From NCBI RefSeq assembly GCF_900078545.1, contig NZ_FLLS01000002.1:186001-250000 (forward strand): a stretch of 64,000 bases of DNA, read 5' to 3'. Every line of letters begins with the position of its first letter. The first letter of the stretch is position 1. The DNA comes from Olegusella massiliensis (GTDB lineage Bacteria > Actinomycetota > Coriobacteriia > Coriobacteriales > Atopobiaceae). Shown here piece by piece: positions 26,603 to 36,333 of this stretch. The notes under the pieces are model-generated. The model saw nothing but the letters and a program-made list of their open reading frames with translations. It ran no database searches and was not told the DNA's origin. A program made the position numbers and the translations under genes.

Positions 26603-27430
26603 TTATGTATCGAGGTAAATCCGTTGCGGGGCGTTGATGTGGGCAGCAATGACGAAAATCGCTATGCCAGCAACAATTAATGGTAAAGACAGAATTTGGC
26701 CCATTGTCAAAAAATTGCCAAAAAGATAACCCAGCTGAGCATCTGGTACACGCACAAACTCAATCAACGCACGAAATACCCCATAGAGCAGCAAAAATAC
26801 ACCCAAAAAAGTCCCCTGTGGAAGAGTAGGCTTACGTCGCGACAGCACAAAAAGTACCAAGAAAAGCACAGCGCCCTCAAGCAGAGCTTCATAGAGCTGC
26901 GAGGGATGGCGATAGACCATCCCACCACCTGCATCAGAAAACATAACTCCCCAAGGCAAATCAGTCGGCTTGCCCCAAAGCTCACCATTAATAAAGTTGG
27001 CACAACGCCCAAAGAAAAGCCCAATCGGTGCTGCGCTTACTCCTAAGTCACAAAGGGTTGCCAGCGACAAATGCAGTCTGCGTGCCACAATACCGCCCCC
27101 AACAACTGCCCCTATAAGGCCGCCGTGAAAGCTCATACCTCCCTGGTTGAATGCCAGAATCTCAAGCGGATGTTCTAGATAGTAGCCAGCTCCGTAAAAG
27201 AGCACATAAGCAAGACGCGCTCCGATAATGACACCAAAAGCAAGACCTATCATGACTGATATCAAATCATCGAGCGTTAAATCCAGCCCCCATCGCTTTT
27301 GTGTCTTCCAAATCCAAGCAGCGCCTAAAACAAAACCAGCAAGATATGCCAAACCATACCAGCGCACCACCACTGGCCCCAATGCAAAAGCTATGGGATT
27401 AAGTTGATGATACAGCTCGTTAAGCCACAT
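26603..27430 (-). CDS. lgt: Prolipoprotein diacylglyceryl transferase
   Basis: This 275-residue membrane enzyme transfers diacylglycerol from phosphatidylglycerol to the lipobox Cys of prolipoproteins. It has about seven hydrophobic helices, the conserved GGMSFHGGLIGA segment and the signature GRCANFINGELWGKPTDLPWG. It matures lipoproteins such as the sugar-binding protein at 670-1998. The nifU-like gene lies 12 bases upstream on the same strand. Confidence 0.95.
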   Translation of the reverse strand: MWLNELYHQLNPIAFALGPVVVRWYGLAYLAGFVLGAAWIWKTQKRWGLDLTLDDLISVMIGLAFGVIIGARLAYVLFYGAGYYLEHPLEILAFNQGGMSFHGGLIGAVVGGGIVARRLHLSLATLCDLGVSAAPIGLFFGRCANFINGELWGKPTDLPWGVMFSDAGGGMVYRHPSQLYEALLEGAVLFLVLFVLSRRKPTLPQGTFLGVFLLLYGVFRALIEFVRVPDAQLGYLFGNFLTMGQILSLPLIVAGIAIFVIAAHINAPQRIYLDT

Positions 27431-27442
27431 ACCTGCACTACC

Positions 27443-27682
27443 TTAGAACGGCATCGCAGGTTGAACTTTGGTTACACCTGGCACATGCTCCATCAAAATG
27501 CGCTCGATACCCTCACTCATGTCATACGAAGACAGAGGACAGCCAGCGCAAGCACCCTGCATTTCAAGCGTTACCACACCATCATCGCTGCAATCTACAA
27601 GCGCAACATCGCCACCGTCAGCCTGTAGGCTCTGGCGAATAATATCAAGTGTCCTTTCAAGAAGCTCCCTATTTACTGCCAC
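27443..27682 (-). CDS. NifU C-terminal domain protein (Fe-S cluster carrier)
   Basis: This 79-residue protein is the NifU/Nfu domain alone, with the CAGCPLS motif that binds an Fe-S cluster for delivery to target enzymes. The GTG at 27682 is preferred. The sequence AAAGGAGGGG lies inside the longer reading frame and gives proper spacing to this GTG, and the protein then starts AVNRELLERTL. It lies upstream of lgt in a likely two-gene unit. Confidence 0.88.
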   Translation of the reverse strand: MAVNRELLERTLDIIRQSLQADGGDVALVDCSDDGVVTLEMQGACAGCPLSSYDMSEGIERILMEHVPGVTKVQPAMPF

Positions 27683-27878
27683 CTCTACCCCCTCCTTTGC
27701 GAGCACATTGACATACGCTCACTTAAATCCCTATTTGTCAGCTAGACATTAGGCTATATTACCCGATACAACTTTGTGCATGCACTGGTATCTTTCTTTA
27801 CACGAATGCCAAATCTGCTCCAACCAAGACGTCATAGCTACCAGAGATACTCACAAAAACGAAAAGTCCACCTGGCGT

Positions 27879-30377
27879 CTAATCAATCGGACTAAATAGA
27901 TGCCCTGTATCACTTCCCGCAAGGCGCGAAGCAGGACGCTTACCCGTCTGCGCTGCCAAAAGTGTCGCTTGGATACGCCTGAGTTCGCTGCCCACTTCCT
28001 GCTCACCTAACAAAGTGCAATCGACCATCAAACGTCTTACTCCAGCGGAAAGCAGCTCCCCTATCTCTGGTGTCAAATCCAAAGGACGAGCAGCATATAG
28101 TCTTGAGCGCCCCTGCAAATCTGTACGTACGGGCAGCAAAGAGCCATCAAGACTACGCAAAGACAGACGTTGTTTGCGTAGTTCACAGCGCGCACAATCC
28201 TCTATACAGTGCCCTGCCGCCTGCAAAATGCAATGCTCGCTCGTCATTGCACGGATACGACCCGATACGGTCACACCCACAGGAGTCTTTGCTTGGGAAG
28301 CAATCTGACGTATCTCCTCAAGCGAAAGCTCCGATGACAGCCAAAAACCCTGCGCACCCTGGGCTTCAAGCCAAGAGAGACAGCTTGCATTGTGTACAGG
28401 AATACATGCCCTAATCTCAGGCTGCGCACCTCTATCAACAGCTGCTGCCAGCTCGGATACATTGCCTACTGCCAGTTCGCCACCTGGCACAATATAACTA
28501 TCAATACGCCTATGATCTGCTTGACGGCAAACCTCATCAAGCCAAGGAATCACCTTGTCAGGCCAATTTGAAAGCGTTGAATCGGTCAATTGATCATCAC
28601 GCACATACACGCGATGAGCACCAGCGGCCAATGCTATGCGAGCTGCCTCAGGCGTTACCACCAACGCACAGATTTCTGCAGTCTTCGCTGGTTTCATATC
28701 AGCACGTAACGCAGCTTTTTCACGAGGACCACGCAGCCCTACACCCACATTTTCGGAGCGTGCCTCATAGTCTGAAAGCAATTCTTTTTCAAGCAATCTA
28801 CAAGCTCTTGATCTCAGCTTATGCAGGGAAGAAAAACCTAGACCCACTCCCTGATCAAGCTCAACATCTATGGCTCGCGCTTCAAACGCAGAGTTACCCA
28901 ATCTACCCGCATGCTCCGCCAAATCCTCAGCAGTCACGGCTTTGGTACGGGCTGCCTCAACCAAATCGCCTTCTGCACACACGGAAGCAGAACCATCCAC
29001 GCAGCTCATTTCAACAGTAAGTGGCATACCCCTGTGCGCTTTGACCCGCATTGTTACCGCACGTTTGGGAGCAGCGCTGGGTCGTGCCGCCAAAGCCGAA
29101 GCATCCAGTGCTGCTTGCGAACGAATAACGCGCACCACACTCCCCTCAGGCAGCGTGCGTACCGTGCGGCATGTGAGAATCTCTCCCGGTCGTACATCTT
29201 TTGATGCCAAGGTAGTCAAGAACTGCGAGGGATCTTCAAGCGGTCTCAACTCAAGCAAATCACCTTTGCCCACTGGTACATCAACGCGCAGCGTGACTTC
29301 AGCCTCGTGATGCATGCGCGTACGCTCGCGACCACCTGCAGAACCGCCCTGAACCCGCCTAAAACTCCCAAGATCGCGACTCGCAAGTACCTCCCCTGCC
29401 AGCTCACCACGGTTATTTGAGCGGTCATAGCTCATCATCTCATCGCCAGAATGACCTCTAAGATATGCATCGGTAAAGTCACGATTGAAGGAACGTAAGA
29501 GCAAGTCACGACGACGATTGATATCGTCCTGACGAGGCGTGCGTCCTGCAGCAATATCATCTAACGCCCCGCGATAAGCAGAGACTACTGACCACACATA
29601 ATCAGCGGCCTTCATGCGCCCTTCTACCTTAAGGGAAGCAAGCCCTGCTTGTGAAAGCGCAGCTAAATCACTTATGGTGCAGTAATCTTTAGGACAAAGC
29701 GGTCGCGTGCGTCCATCTACTGCTATCACACGACCCTTACTATCCACCAGATCATAAAGCAGACGGCAAGGCTGCGCGCAAAGGCCACGGTTTGCCGAAC
29801 GGTTGCCTACCGACGAACTCAGCTTGCAAATGCCTGAATAGCAAAAGCAGAGCGCACCATGTCCAAAGTTTTCAAGTTCCACACCCTCTTGTGCAATGCG
29901 TGAAATCTCGGCCAAGGACAACTCGCGTGACAGTGTCACCCGCTCTACCCCAAGCACATCTCGCACCCATGCCACAGCACGCTCGTCATGCAGATTTGCT
30001 TGAGTAGATACATGAATTTCGATGTCAGGACGACGGCGACGCAGTTCCGACATGAGGCCCCAGTCTTGCACGATGATTGCATCTGCACCAAGTACCCACG
30101 CATGAGCAGCCCAGCGTACCGCCCGCTCCAGCTCGTTTTCCTTAATAACGACATTTTGTGTTACGTAGACCCGTGCACCCGCAATATGAGCAACGCGACA
30201 GGCTTCACGAAACTCCTCATCAGAGAAGTTATGTGCACCTCGACGCGCATTAAAATCGCTCCCAAGACCACAGTAAATTGCATCGGCTCCAGCGGCTAGC
30301 GCCGCATAAAATGCCTCAGGGCCACCAGCGGGCGCCAGCAGCTCAGGTATCTGCAAAGCGCCAACTTGATTGGTCAT
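27879..30377 (-). CDS. U32 family peptidase-like protein, RlhA-type
   Basis: This 832-residue protein has an N-terminal U32 domain (PELLAPAGGPEAFYAALAAGADAIYCG) with the U32 signature ENFGHGALCFCYSGICKLSS and further Cys, and a C-terminal DUF3656-like domain. In E. coli the related RlhA is needed for hydroxylation of a 23S rRNA cytidine, while other U32 members were described as collagenases. The rRNA role is the better guess for this long form. GCAGGAGTG precedes the ATG. It lies 15 bases after the tyrS stop on the same strand, probably one operon. Confidence 0.88.
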   Translation of the reverse strand: MTNQVGALQIPELLAPAGGPEAFYAALAAGADAIYCGLGSDFNARRGAHNFSDEEFREACRVAHIAGARVYVTQNVVIKENELERAVRWAAHAWVLGADAIIVQDWGLMSELRRRRPDIEIHVSTQANLHDERAVAWVRDVLGVERVTLSRELSLAEISRIAQEGVELENFGHGALCFCYSGICKLSSSVGNRSANRGLCAQPCRLLYDLVDSKGRVIAVDGRTRPLCPKDYCTISDLAALSQAGLASLKVEGRMKAADYVWSVVSAYRGALDDIAAGRTPRQDDINRRRDLLLRSFNRDFTDAYLRGHSGDEMMSYDRSNNRGELAGEVLASRDLGSFRRVQGGSAGGRERTRMHHEAEVTLRVDVPVGKGDLLELRPLEDPSQFLTTLASKDVRPGEILTCRTVRTLPEGSVVRVIRSQAALDASALAARPSAAPKRAVTMRVKAHRGMPLTVEMSCVDGSASVCAEGDLVEAARTKAVTAEDLAEHAGRLGNSAFEARAIDVELDQGVGLGFSSLHKLRSRACRLLEKELLSDYEARSENVGVGLRGPREKAALRADMKPAKTAEICALVVTPEAARIALAAGAHRVYVRDDQLTDSTLSNWPDKVIPWLDEVCRQADHRRIDSYIVPGGELAVGNVSELAAAVDRGAQPEIRACIPVHNASCLSWLEAQGAQGFWLSSELSLEEIRQIASQAKTPVGVTVSGRIRAMTSEHCILQAAGHCIEDCARCELRKQRLSLRSLDGSLLPVRTDLQGRSRLYAARPLDLTPEIGELLSAGVRRLMVDCTLLGEQEVGSELRRIQATLLAAQTGKRPASRLAGSDTGHLFSPID

Positions 30378-30392
30378 CTTTCACTCCTGCAT

Positions 30393-31607
30393 TTAGGCAA
30401 GACGAGCAAACTTGCGCTTGCCAACTTGTACAACACAGCCGCTATGCAGCCGCTCGGGATCAATGTTGTAATTTTTTGCAGCAACAGCAATCTGATCAAT
30501 TTTGACTCCGCCACCGTCAATCTGACGACGTGCATCGCCTGCCGAAGCGCAAAGTCCTGCTTCGGCAAGGACTCGGGCAAGATAAATCTTGCCTTGGTCG
30601 TTGGGAGTCAAATCCACACTAACTTCAGCAATATTTTCAGGCAGCTCGCCCTTCTTGAACTGAGCATCAAAAGCAGCTTGTGCAGCTTTGCCCGCACCTT
30701 CACCGTGGTAGAGATCGCAAATATTGCGAGCAAGTGCGCGCTTAAGCTGATAAGGGTCAGCTGTGCCATCTGCATAAGCAGCATCAATTGCATCGACCTC
30801 ATCGACAGGAAGTGTTGAGCAAAGACGGTAATACATAGGCACAACGGTGTCGTTAATGCTCATGAGTTTGCCAAACATTTCATCAGCAGGGTCCGTCAAG
30901 CCAACATAGTTCTTATAGCTTTTGGACATCTTCTTAACACCGTCAAGGCCCACAAGCAGCGGCATCGTAAGAGCTACCTGTGGTTCCATATCAGATTTTT
31001 CCATCAAATCGCGACCAGCAAGAAGATTAAAAATCTGGTCGTTACCGCCCATCTCAAGGTCAGCCTTGATAACCACCGAGTCATAGGCTTGCAGCACAGG
31101 ATAGATAAACTCATGCAGCGCAATTGGCATACCATTTGTGTAGCGGTTGTGAAAGTCTTCACGCTCAAGGATGCGAGCAACATTGAATTTGCTCATCAGA
31201 CCGAGCATTGAGCCCAAATCCAAAGGTTTTAGCCATTCGCCATTGTGAACAATTTGCGTACGCTCGGGATCCAAAATCTTGAGAGCTTGTTCAACATAGG
31301 TAGCAGCATTGGCTTCGACCTGCTCCTCCGTTAAAGGAGGACGAGTAGAATCACGACCCGAAGGATCACCGATGAGCGCTGTACCATTACCAATAATGAG
31401 CGTTACCTTGTGACCAAGATCTTGAAACTGACGCATCTTGCGCAGAGGCACTGCATGGCCTAAGTGCAGGTCAGGCGAGGTAGGGTCGACACCTAGCTTT
31501 ATATTCAAAGGAACTCCACGTTCGAGTTTCTTTTTGAGCTCATCTAAAGGAACAATCTGCATAGTTCCCGAAGTAATTACCTTGAGCTGCTCTTCTACCG
31601 ATAACAC
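30393..31607 (-). CDS. tyrS: Tyrosyl-tRNA synthetase
   Basis: This 404-residue class I synthetase charges tRNA-Tyr. It has the HIGH-type motif HLGH at about residues 48-51 and KMSKS in the middle, with a C-terminal S4 RNA-binding domain (GDARRQIDGGGVKID). The start is GTG at 31607 with CGGGAGG six bases upstream. No T-box leader is evident in the 140 bases before it. Confidence 0.96.
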   Translation of the reverse strand: MLSVEEQLKVITSGTMQIVPLDELKKKLERGVPLNIKLGVDPTSPDLHLGHAVPLRKMRQFQDLGHKVTLIIGNGTALIGDPSGRDSTRPPLTEEQVEANAATYVEQALKILDPERTQIVHNGEWLKPLDLGSMLGLMSKFNVARILEREDFHNRYTNGMPIALHEFIYPVLQAYDSVVIKADLEMGGNDQIFNLLAGRDLMEKSDMEPQVALTMPLLVGLDGVKKMSKSYKNYVGLTDPADEMFGKLMSINDTVVPMYYRLCSTLPVDEVDAIDAAYADGTADPYQLKRALARNICDLYHGEGAGKAAQAAFDAQFKKGELPENIAEVSVDLTPNDQGKIYLARVLAEAGLCASAGDARRQIDGGGVKIDQIAVAAKNYNIDPERLHSGCVVQVGKRKFARLA

Positions 31608-31747
31608 AACAAACCTCCCGAGATGTTATTAACTACCATCGCACCACAATAAATTAGTTGAAGGATGGACTCTCCTACTCTAGCAGGACAGGCGCGATCG
31701 AACCTTTATAATGTTGAAGCAAATGTCGCTTCCCCAAGGAGGACTGC

Positions 31748-33856
31748 ATGGGCATTCGTACGCGCAGGGCCCGTCTGCATTCGCGCACACATATCGTCGG
31801 CTTTGGAATTGTTGGCGTTTTTGGCTTTTTAGCCTTATTCGCCGCTGCCGTGGGTATTTCTCTTGGAGCACTTGTTTCAAGCTGGCTCCAGGATCTACCT
31901 GACTATCAGTCGGCCGATGCCTATCTCGTGGCAGAACCTACACAGGTACTCGCCTCTGATGGCACGGTCATGGCTGAGTACTATCTGCAAAACCGTCACT
32001 CTGTAAAGCAGGCTGACGTAGCAGATGCCGTATTCAAGGCCACCGTTGACGTTGAAGACGAGCGCTTCTACAAGCACAATGGTGTTGACCCACAGGGTAT
32101 TGCTCGAGCTGTTGTCTCGCAGCTTGCTGGCCGCTCTGAGGGCGCGTCTACCATCACTCAGCAGCTCGTCCGCAATACTGTCTTATCTGATGAGCAATTT
32201 GAGCAGAGTCTCAAACGCAAGGTCCGCGAGGCGTATATTGCCATTCAAATGGAAAAGACCTACACCAAAGACCAGATTCTGATGATGTATCTCAACACCA
32301 TCTACTATGGTCATGGTGCTTACGGCATCGAAGCGGCAAGCAAAACTTACTTTAATAAGAGCGCCAAAGACCTTGATCTCAATGAAGCCACAACTTTAGC
32401 TGGCATCCCCAACTCTCCTGCCTATTTTGATCCCACGGTCAACATGGAAGCCTGCAAGAAACGCCGCAACCACGTACTTGACCGTATGTTGGCAATTGGC
32501 GACATCAGCAAGGAAGATCATGACAAGGTTAAGGGTGAAGATATCAAACTCAACCTAGGCAGCTTCAAAGAATCTGACAGCTCTAGCCCCTACTTCACCG
32601 ACTATGTCCGCGAACTACTACTTAAGGACTTTGACCAGGATCTTATCCTTAAAGGCGGTCTGAAGGTCTACACCACACTTGATCTTAATTGGCAAAAAGC
32701 TGCCGAGGAAGCCGTAGCCGACCAGCTCAAGACCATTGATGATGACCAACTACAAGCGGCGCTGTGCGCTATTGACCCTGGTACAGGTTATGTCAAAGCT
32801 ATGGTCGGCGGCAGAAGCTACAAGAAGAGCCAGTACAACATGGCTACCCAAGCAAGACGTCAGCCTGGTTCGAGTTTTAAAGCATTTACGCTGGTAGCAG
32901 CGCTTGAAGCAGGTGTTAACCCCAATGTTTACTTGGATTGTAGCTCTCCGCAGCAGATTACAAGCACTTGGAAGGTACAAAACTACGGCAACGAAAATCT
33001 TGGTATTTTGACTCTGCAACAGGCGCTTGCGGTGTCTTCTAATACCGGCTTTGCACAGGTTGCTATGGGTATTGGTGCCGACAAGATTGTAACTGCTGCC
33101 CATGATATGGGCATTGATGTTGACCTGCCTGCTTATCCTGCCATTACTTTGGGTACCGCGGGCGTGCCTCCTATTCAAATGGCAGAAGGCTATGCCACCC
33201 TTGCCACGGGCGGTATCCACCATGATGCCGTGGCTATTACACGTATCGAAGACCGTAACGGCAATATCGTCTACGAGCATAAAGATGACGCTAAGCGCAC
33301 GGTGCCTGCAGAGATTGCTCAGGCTGCAACTGAGGCGCTGCAAACTGTTGTCACGAGTGGCAGTGGTACGGCAAATGTTGTTTCCTACACTACCAACTAC
33401 AACCAGCCCATCGCTGGTAAAACCGGCACAACCGAGGACTTCCGTGACCTATGGTTTTGCGGATACACACCTCAGGTTTCAGTTGCTGTATGGGTGGGCA
33501 ACGAGGATGATACCCCTATCTTGGTGCATGGCAGCTACCTGCATCCTTATAACACCGCTTGCCCCATCTTTGTAGGCTTCACAAATGCCATTCTCAAAGG
33601 CGTGGCACGTGAAGAGTTCCCCACCACAGATAAAAAGCCTACATACAAGGACAATAGCGCTTGGGACTTTGCTCGTACCTATACCGTGGAATACGAAGTC
33701 GAAGAAGAGACCGAAGAGTCCACGGATGAGCAGGACACTGAAAATCCCGAGAACAACGGTCAGACTGATTCTAATAATGGAGGCGGCGCCACGACTCCTG
33801 AAAACACCGACAATAATGGTGGTGGACAGCAACAAGAGGTGCCTGCGGGTAACTAG
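31748..33856 (+). CDS. Bifunctional class A penicillin-binding protein
   Basis: This 702-residue enzyme polymerises and crosslinks peptidoglycan. A short basic N-terminus leads into one membrane helix, then the glycosyltransferase 51 domain (EDERFYKHNGVD at about 103, EGASTITQQLVRN). The transpeptidase has SSFK with Ser375/Lys378, SSNTG and KTGT from Lys558. The C-terminal about 60 residues are acidic, then Asn/Gly/Thr-rich and disordered. AAGGAGGACTGC precedes the ATG. It ends in a strong palindromic terminator. Confidence 0.96.
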   Translation: MGIRTRRARLHSRTHIVGFGIVGVFGFLALFAAAVGISLGALVSSWLQDLPDYQSADAYLVAEPTQVLASDGTVMAEYYLQNRHSVKQADVADAVFKATVDVEDERFYKHNGVDPQGIARAVVSQLAGRSEGASTITQQLVRNTVLSDEQFEQSLKRKVREAYIAIQMEKTYTKDQILMMYLNTIYYGHGAYGIEAASKTYFNKSAKDLDLNEATTLAGIPNSPAYFDPTVNMEACKKRRNHVLDRMLAIGDISKEDHDKVKGEDIKLNLGSFKESDSSSPYFTDYVRELLLKDFDQDLILKGGLKVYTTLDLNWQKAAEEAVADQLKTIDDDQLQAALCAIDPGTGYVKAMVGGRSYKKSQYNMATQARRQPGSSFKAFTLVAALEAGVNPNVYLDCSSPQQITSTWKVQNYGNENLGILTLQQALAVSSNTGFAQVAMGIGADKIVTAAHDMGIDVDLPAYPAITLGTAGVPPIQMAEGYATLATGGIHHDAVAITRIEDRNGNIVYEHKDDAKRTVPAEIAQAATEALQTVVTSGSGTANVVSYTTNYNQPIAGKTGTTEDFRDLWFCGYTPQVSVAVWVGNEDDTPILVHGSYLHPYNTACPIFVGFTNAILKGVAREEFPTTDKKPTYKDNSAWDFARTYTVEYEVEEETEESTDEQDTENPENNGQTDSNNGGGATTPENTDNNGGGQQQEVPAGN

Positions 33857-33884
33857 CAGTTACCTATGATCCCTATACTGATTA

Positions 33885-33918
33885 AAAAAAGCACGCTCGA
33901 TATCGAGCGTGCTTTTTT
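33885..33918. terminator. Bidirectional terminator between the PBP gene and argR
   Basis: A perfect 22-base palindrome at 33891-33912 (arms GCACGCTCGAT/ATCGAGCGTGC) is flanked by seven A on the left and six T on the right. It can stop transcription from both converging genes. Confidence 0.93.
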
Positions 33919-33986
33919 GTTTCCATGCCTACATCCACTGAAAAGCTCTTGCTTTCATCTGTCCCTTTGTATTGTATCCTTGAACG

Positions 33987-34424
33987 CTATCTGTGCGTAC
34001 TACGCAGTTTGTCTATGAGATGGAGCAGTTCGATTGCTGCCTCATCATCGGTTGAAACTACAAGCACTGTATCGTTACCAGCAACGGATCCGCAGACATT
34101 GTGCAAAGCTGCCGCATCAACAGCAGCAGCGACACCCGGAGCAGTACCCGGCTGGCTTTTAATAATCAAAAGATTCTGAGCACGATTAACACTGAGCACA
34201 AATCCAGAAACCATACGCTGGAGATGCAGGTCTTCTGCAAGCACATAAATACCTTCGGAGAGCTTACGCAATCCCATATCGGTAATATCGCGCGAAACGG
34301 TAGCCTGGGTGCATTTGTATCCGATATCTTGCAATTCATCAACTAACTCACGCTGTGTACGGATGGACTTGCCACGGACAATATCACGAATAGCATCTTG
34401 CCTACTGTTGCGTCTTTTCACCAT
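33987..34424 (-). CDS. argR: Arginine repressor ArgR
   Basis: This 145-residue regulator has an N-terminal winged helix (RQDAIRDIVRGKSIRTQRELVDEL, then QATVSRDITDMGL) and the C-terminal oligomerisation and arginine-binding domain (GTAPGVAAAVDAA, VCGSVAGNDTVLV). The ATG at 34424 starts the usual MVKRRNSRQ sequence; a GTG 12 bases earlier is possible. No arginine biosynthesis genes are near, so its targets lie elsewhere. Confidence 0.93.
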   Translation of the reverse strand: MVKRRNSRQDAIRDIVRGKSIRTQRELVDELQDIGYKCTQATVSRDITDMGLRKLSEGIYVLAEDLHLQRMVSGFVLSVNRAQNLLIIKSQPGTAPGVAAAVDAAALHNVCGSVAGNDTVLVVSTDDEAAIELLHLIDKLRSTHR

Positions 34425-34436
34425 AATCAACCCCAC

Positions 34437-34839
34437 AAATCCAATATGTATGCATAAATCTCAAAACCAAAGTCTGCAATACCTTCTCATTTGAGCTGGA
34501 TGAGACAAAGCCACTATGCATCATACCTACTTAATAATCGAATAATTAAACTTTACGTTTGAACGAGCGGCAAGCGGTAAGAACCAAGGGGACAAACGGA
34601 GTTTTACACGTCTTTTGCACATAACTTAGCTATACATAAAGCTCTTATAAATCCGCGAAAGAATTCTCAAAAAATATTCTTAGTGGCTAAATATGTTAGT
34701 TTTCATAAAAAACATGCATTACCATTCACTTATTTTTTCTTAGCTAGATCTGCAAGCTTGTCCTACTATAGATAGGGAATACAAGGCACTAAGCTGCTAA
34801 GCCTCATAGAGCAGCAAAGTTATAGCTGAGAGGATTTCC
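34437..34839. other. AT-rich non-coding region between argR and the C39-like gene
   Basis: These 403 bases hold the divergent upstream regions of argR and the gene at 34840. No open frame looks real. An imperfect AT-rich palindrome TTAATAATCGAATAATTAA at 34531-34549 resembles the general form of ARG boxes but is not a clear match. I see no riboswitch or tRNA. Confidence 0.5.
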
Positions 34840-36096
34840 ATGTCCAATTATGCAGATTCAAACCGTGGCGGTTCGCGTCCGCGTTCTAACGGCTATTCCA
34901 ATCGTCCTGCTCGCCTACGTTCTTCTTCTGGCAATAGTGGAGTAGGACAAGGTGCTCGTCGTGGATACCGTTCTGGACAGAGTGCTTCTCCTGACAGGCG
35001 TGGCGGTCAACGCCCCTACCGCTCCAACCGCAATTATCGCACCATCAACGGACATGACACGGGATACTCATTGCGCCAGCGCGGCATCAACTTTAGTGGC
35101 CGCAAAGGCGGTCTGCTTTCTAATCTAGATCAGCGTAGCCTCCTCATCCTTGCTGGCGGCATTATTGCTCTGCTTATTTTGATATTTGCTATCTCAAGCT
35201 GTGTCCGCGGATGTACTTCTGGAGCAGGCAAAAAAGACAATTCAACTAGTTCGGTCAACTCTCAGGACGCGAGGGTCTCAGCAAGTGCGTCTCCTGACAT
35301 CACCAGTAAGCTCACTCCTGCTTTGGATAACGCTGACAGCTTGTACAAGATTGCTAAAAATGCTGATAAATATAAAGATAGCCGCATGGTTGATCTGGCT
35401 GTTAACGAGCCTAATGCTATTAAGTTTGTTCTCACCTACCCCGATGCCGACCACACCAGTGGTGCCTATGAAGACACTGTTGAAAAAGGCAGCTATCCTT
35501 TGCTTTTTAATTGGGATTCTCGTTGGGGTAATGTTGATTTTGGTGACGGTGCTCTTGGTGTCACGGGGTCTGGTCCCACTTCACTTGCCATGGCTTATAT
35601 GGGGCTCACTGGTAAAACCAACCAGACTCCCGCCACGATTGCCAAAGCAATTGCTGACGCAGGTGCAGATTCTGGTGACACGGGCATGGCAACGTCCTTC
35701 TTTGACAAGGGCATCTCAACGGTGGGTCTCAGCATTACTTCAATGGAAGTGAGCAAGGATAATCTACACTCGATTTTGGGCAATGGAAGTCCTGCTTTGG
35801 TACAAGTAAAAGACGATAGCCTTACAGCATCGGCACATTGGATACTGGTAATTGGCTACGGCAATGATGGCTCGCTTGTCGTGTATGATCCCACTTCATC
35901 GGCGGTATCTTCCCACAGCTGGGATGCAGGTACCATCAGCTCAAGTGCAAGCGCACTGTACTCGGTAGCTGCTGCTTCTCAAGGCGACACAGGAGATGGC
36001 AGCTCGGACAACAACGATAACAACTCTGACACAAGCAATACCGATGAAAATACCTCATCGCAAACAGACACGGGCAATGAGACCTCAAATCAATAA
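34840..36096 (+). CDS. Membrane-anchored C39-like domain protein with catalytic Cys replaced by Ser
   Basis: This 418-residue protein has an Arg/Ser/Gly-rich cytoplasmic tail of about 105 residues, one membrane helix (LLILAGGIIALLILIFAI), and an extracellular linker. A C39_2-like papain-fold domain follows at about 215-375 (PLLFNWDSRWGN, TGSGPTSLAMAYMG, HWILVIGYG, YDP). In active relatives the motif is GCGPTS. Here the Cys codon position is TCT, Ser, while the His and Asp positions are kept. The C-terminus is a low-complexity Asp/Asn/Ser/Thr tail. GAGAGGA precedes the ATG. It may be a non-catalytic binding domain or a serine variant. Confidence 0.82.
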   Translation: MSNYADSNRGGSRPRSNGYSNRPARLRSSSGNSGVGQGARRGYRSGQSASPDRRGGQRPYRSNRNYRTINGHDTGYSLRQRGINFSGRKGGLLSNLDQRSLLILAGGIIALLILIFAISSCVRGCTSGAGKKDNSTSSVNSQDARVSASASPDITSKLTPALDNADSLYKIAKNADKYKDSRMVDLAVNEPNAIKFVLTYPDADHTSGAYEDTVEKGSYPLLFNWDSRWGNVDFGDGALGVTGSGPTSLAMAYMGLTGKTNQTPATIAKAIADAGADSGDTGMATSFFDKGISTVGLSITSMEVSKDNLHSILGNGSPALVQVKDDSLTASAHWILVIGYGNDGSLVVYDPTSSAVSSHSWDAGTISSSASALYSVAAASQGDTGDGSSDNNDNNSDTSNTDENTSSQTDTGNETSNQ

Positions 36097-36109
36097 GTAA
36101 ACCCCTTGT

Positions 36110-36138
36110 GCATAACGAGGTGATTTGCCTCGTTATGC
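36110..36138 (+). terminator. Hairpin after the C39-like gene
   Basis: A perfect 11-bp stem GCATAACGAGG/CCTCGTTATGC has a 7-base loop and lies 13 bases past the stop. No T-run follows, so it may stabilise the 3' end rather than terminate by itself. Confidence 0.5.
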
Positions 36139-36195
36139 TCCCTCACACTTACGTCATTGCGGTGATTTCAGCAGAACAAACTTGCAAGAGAATTC

Positions 36196-36232
36196 CCCAA
36201 AAAAGAGGTGCTGACCTGCGTCAGCACCTCTT
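36196..36232 (-). terminator. Terminator at the end of the long catabolic operon
   Basis: A perfect 13-bp stem AAGAGGTGCTGAC/GTCAGCACCTCTT with loop CTGC is followed by TTTTTT on the minus strand. It lies about 100 bases after the BtpA gene stop. Confidence 0.9.
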
Positions 36233-36333
36233 AACTAAACTCACATTTGCCCTATAAGCAACTTTGTAACTCTCAGGTTTATAAATCTTGTTTTAATTAA
36301 AACCTAACTCGCTTGGTATGTACTATTACGAAA

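Noticed and set aside
26181-26680. Several open frames across the repeat-rich gap before lgt
   Set aside because: They run through tandem repeats, overlap one another, lack ribosome sites and give meaningless Arg/Cys-rich peptides.
31608-31747. T-box or other riboswitch before tyrS
   Set aside because: The 140 bases shared with the divergent PBP gene are too short and show no T-box sequence or antiterminator pairing.
36313-36322. TTGGTATG near 36313 as another copy of the catabolic-locus motif
   Set aside because: It lies between two converging genes, downstream of both, where an operator has no clear role, and the match is poor.
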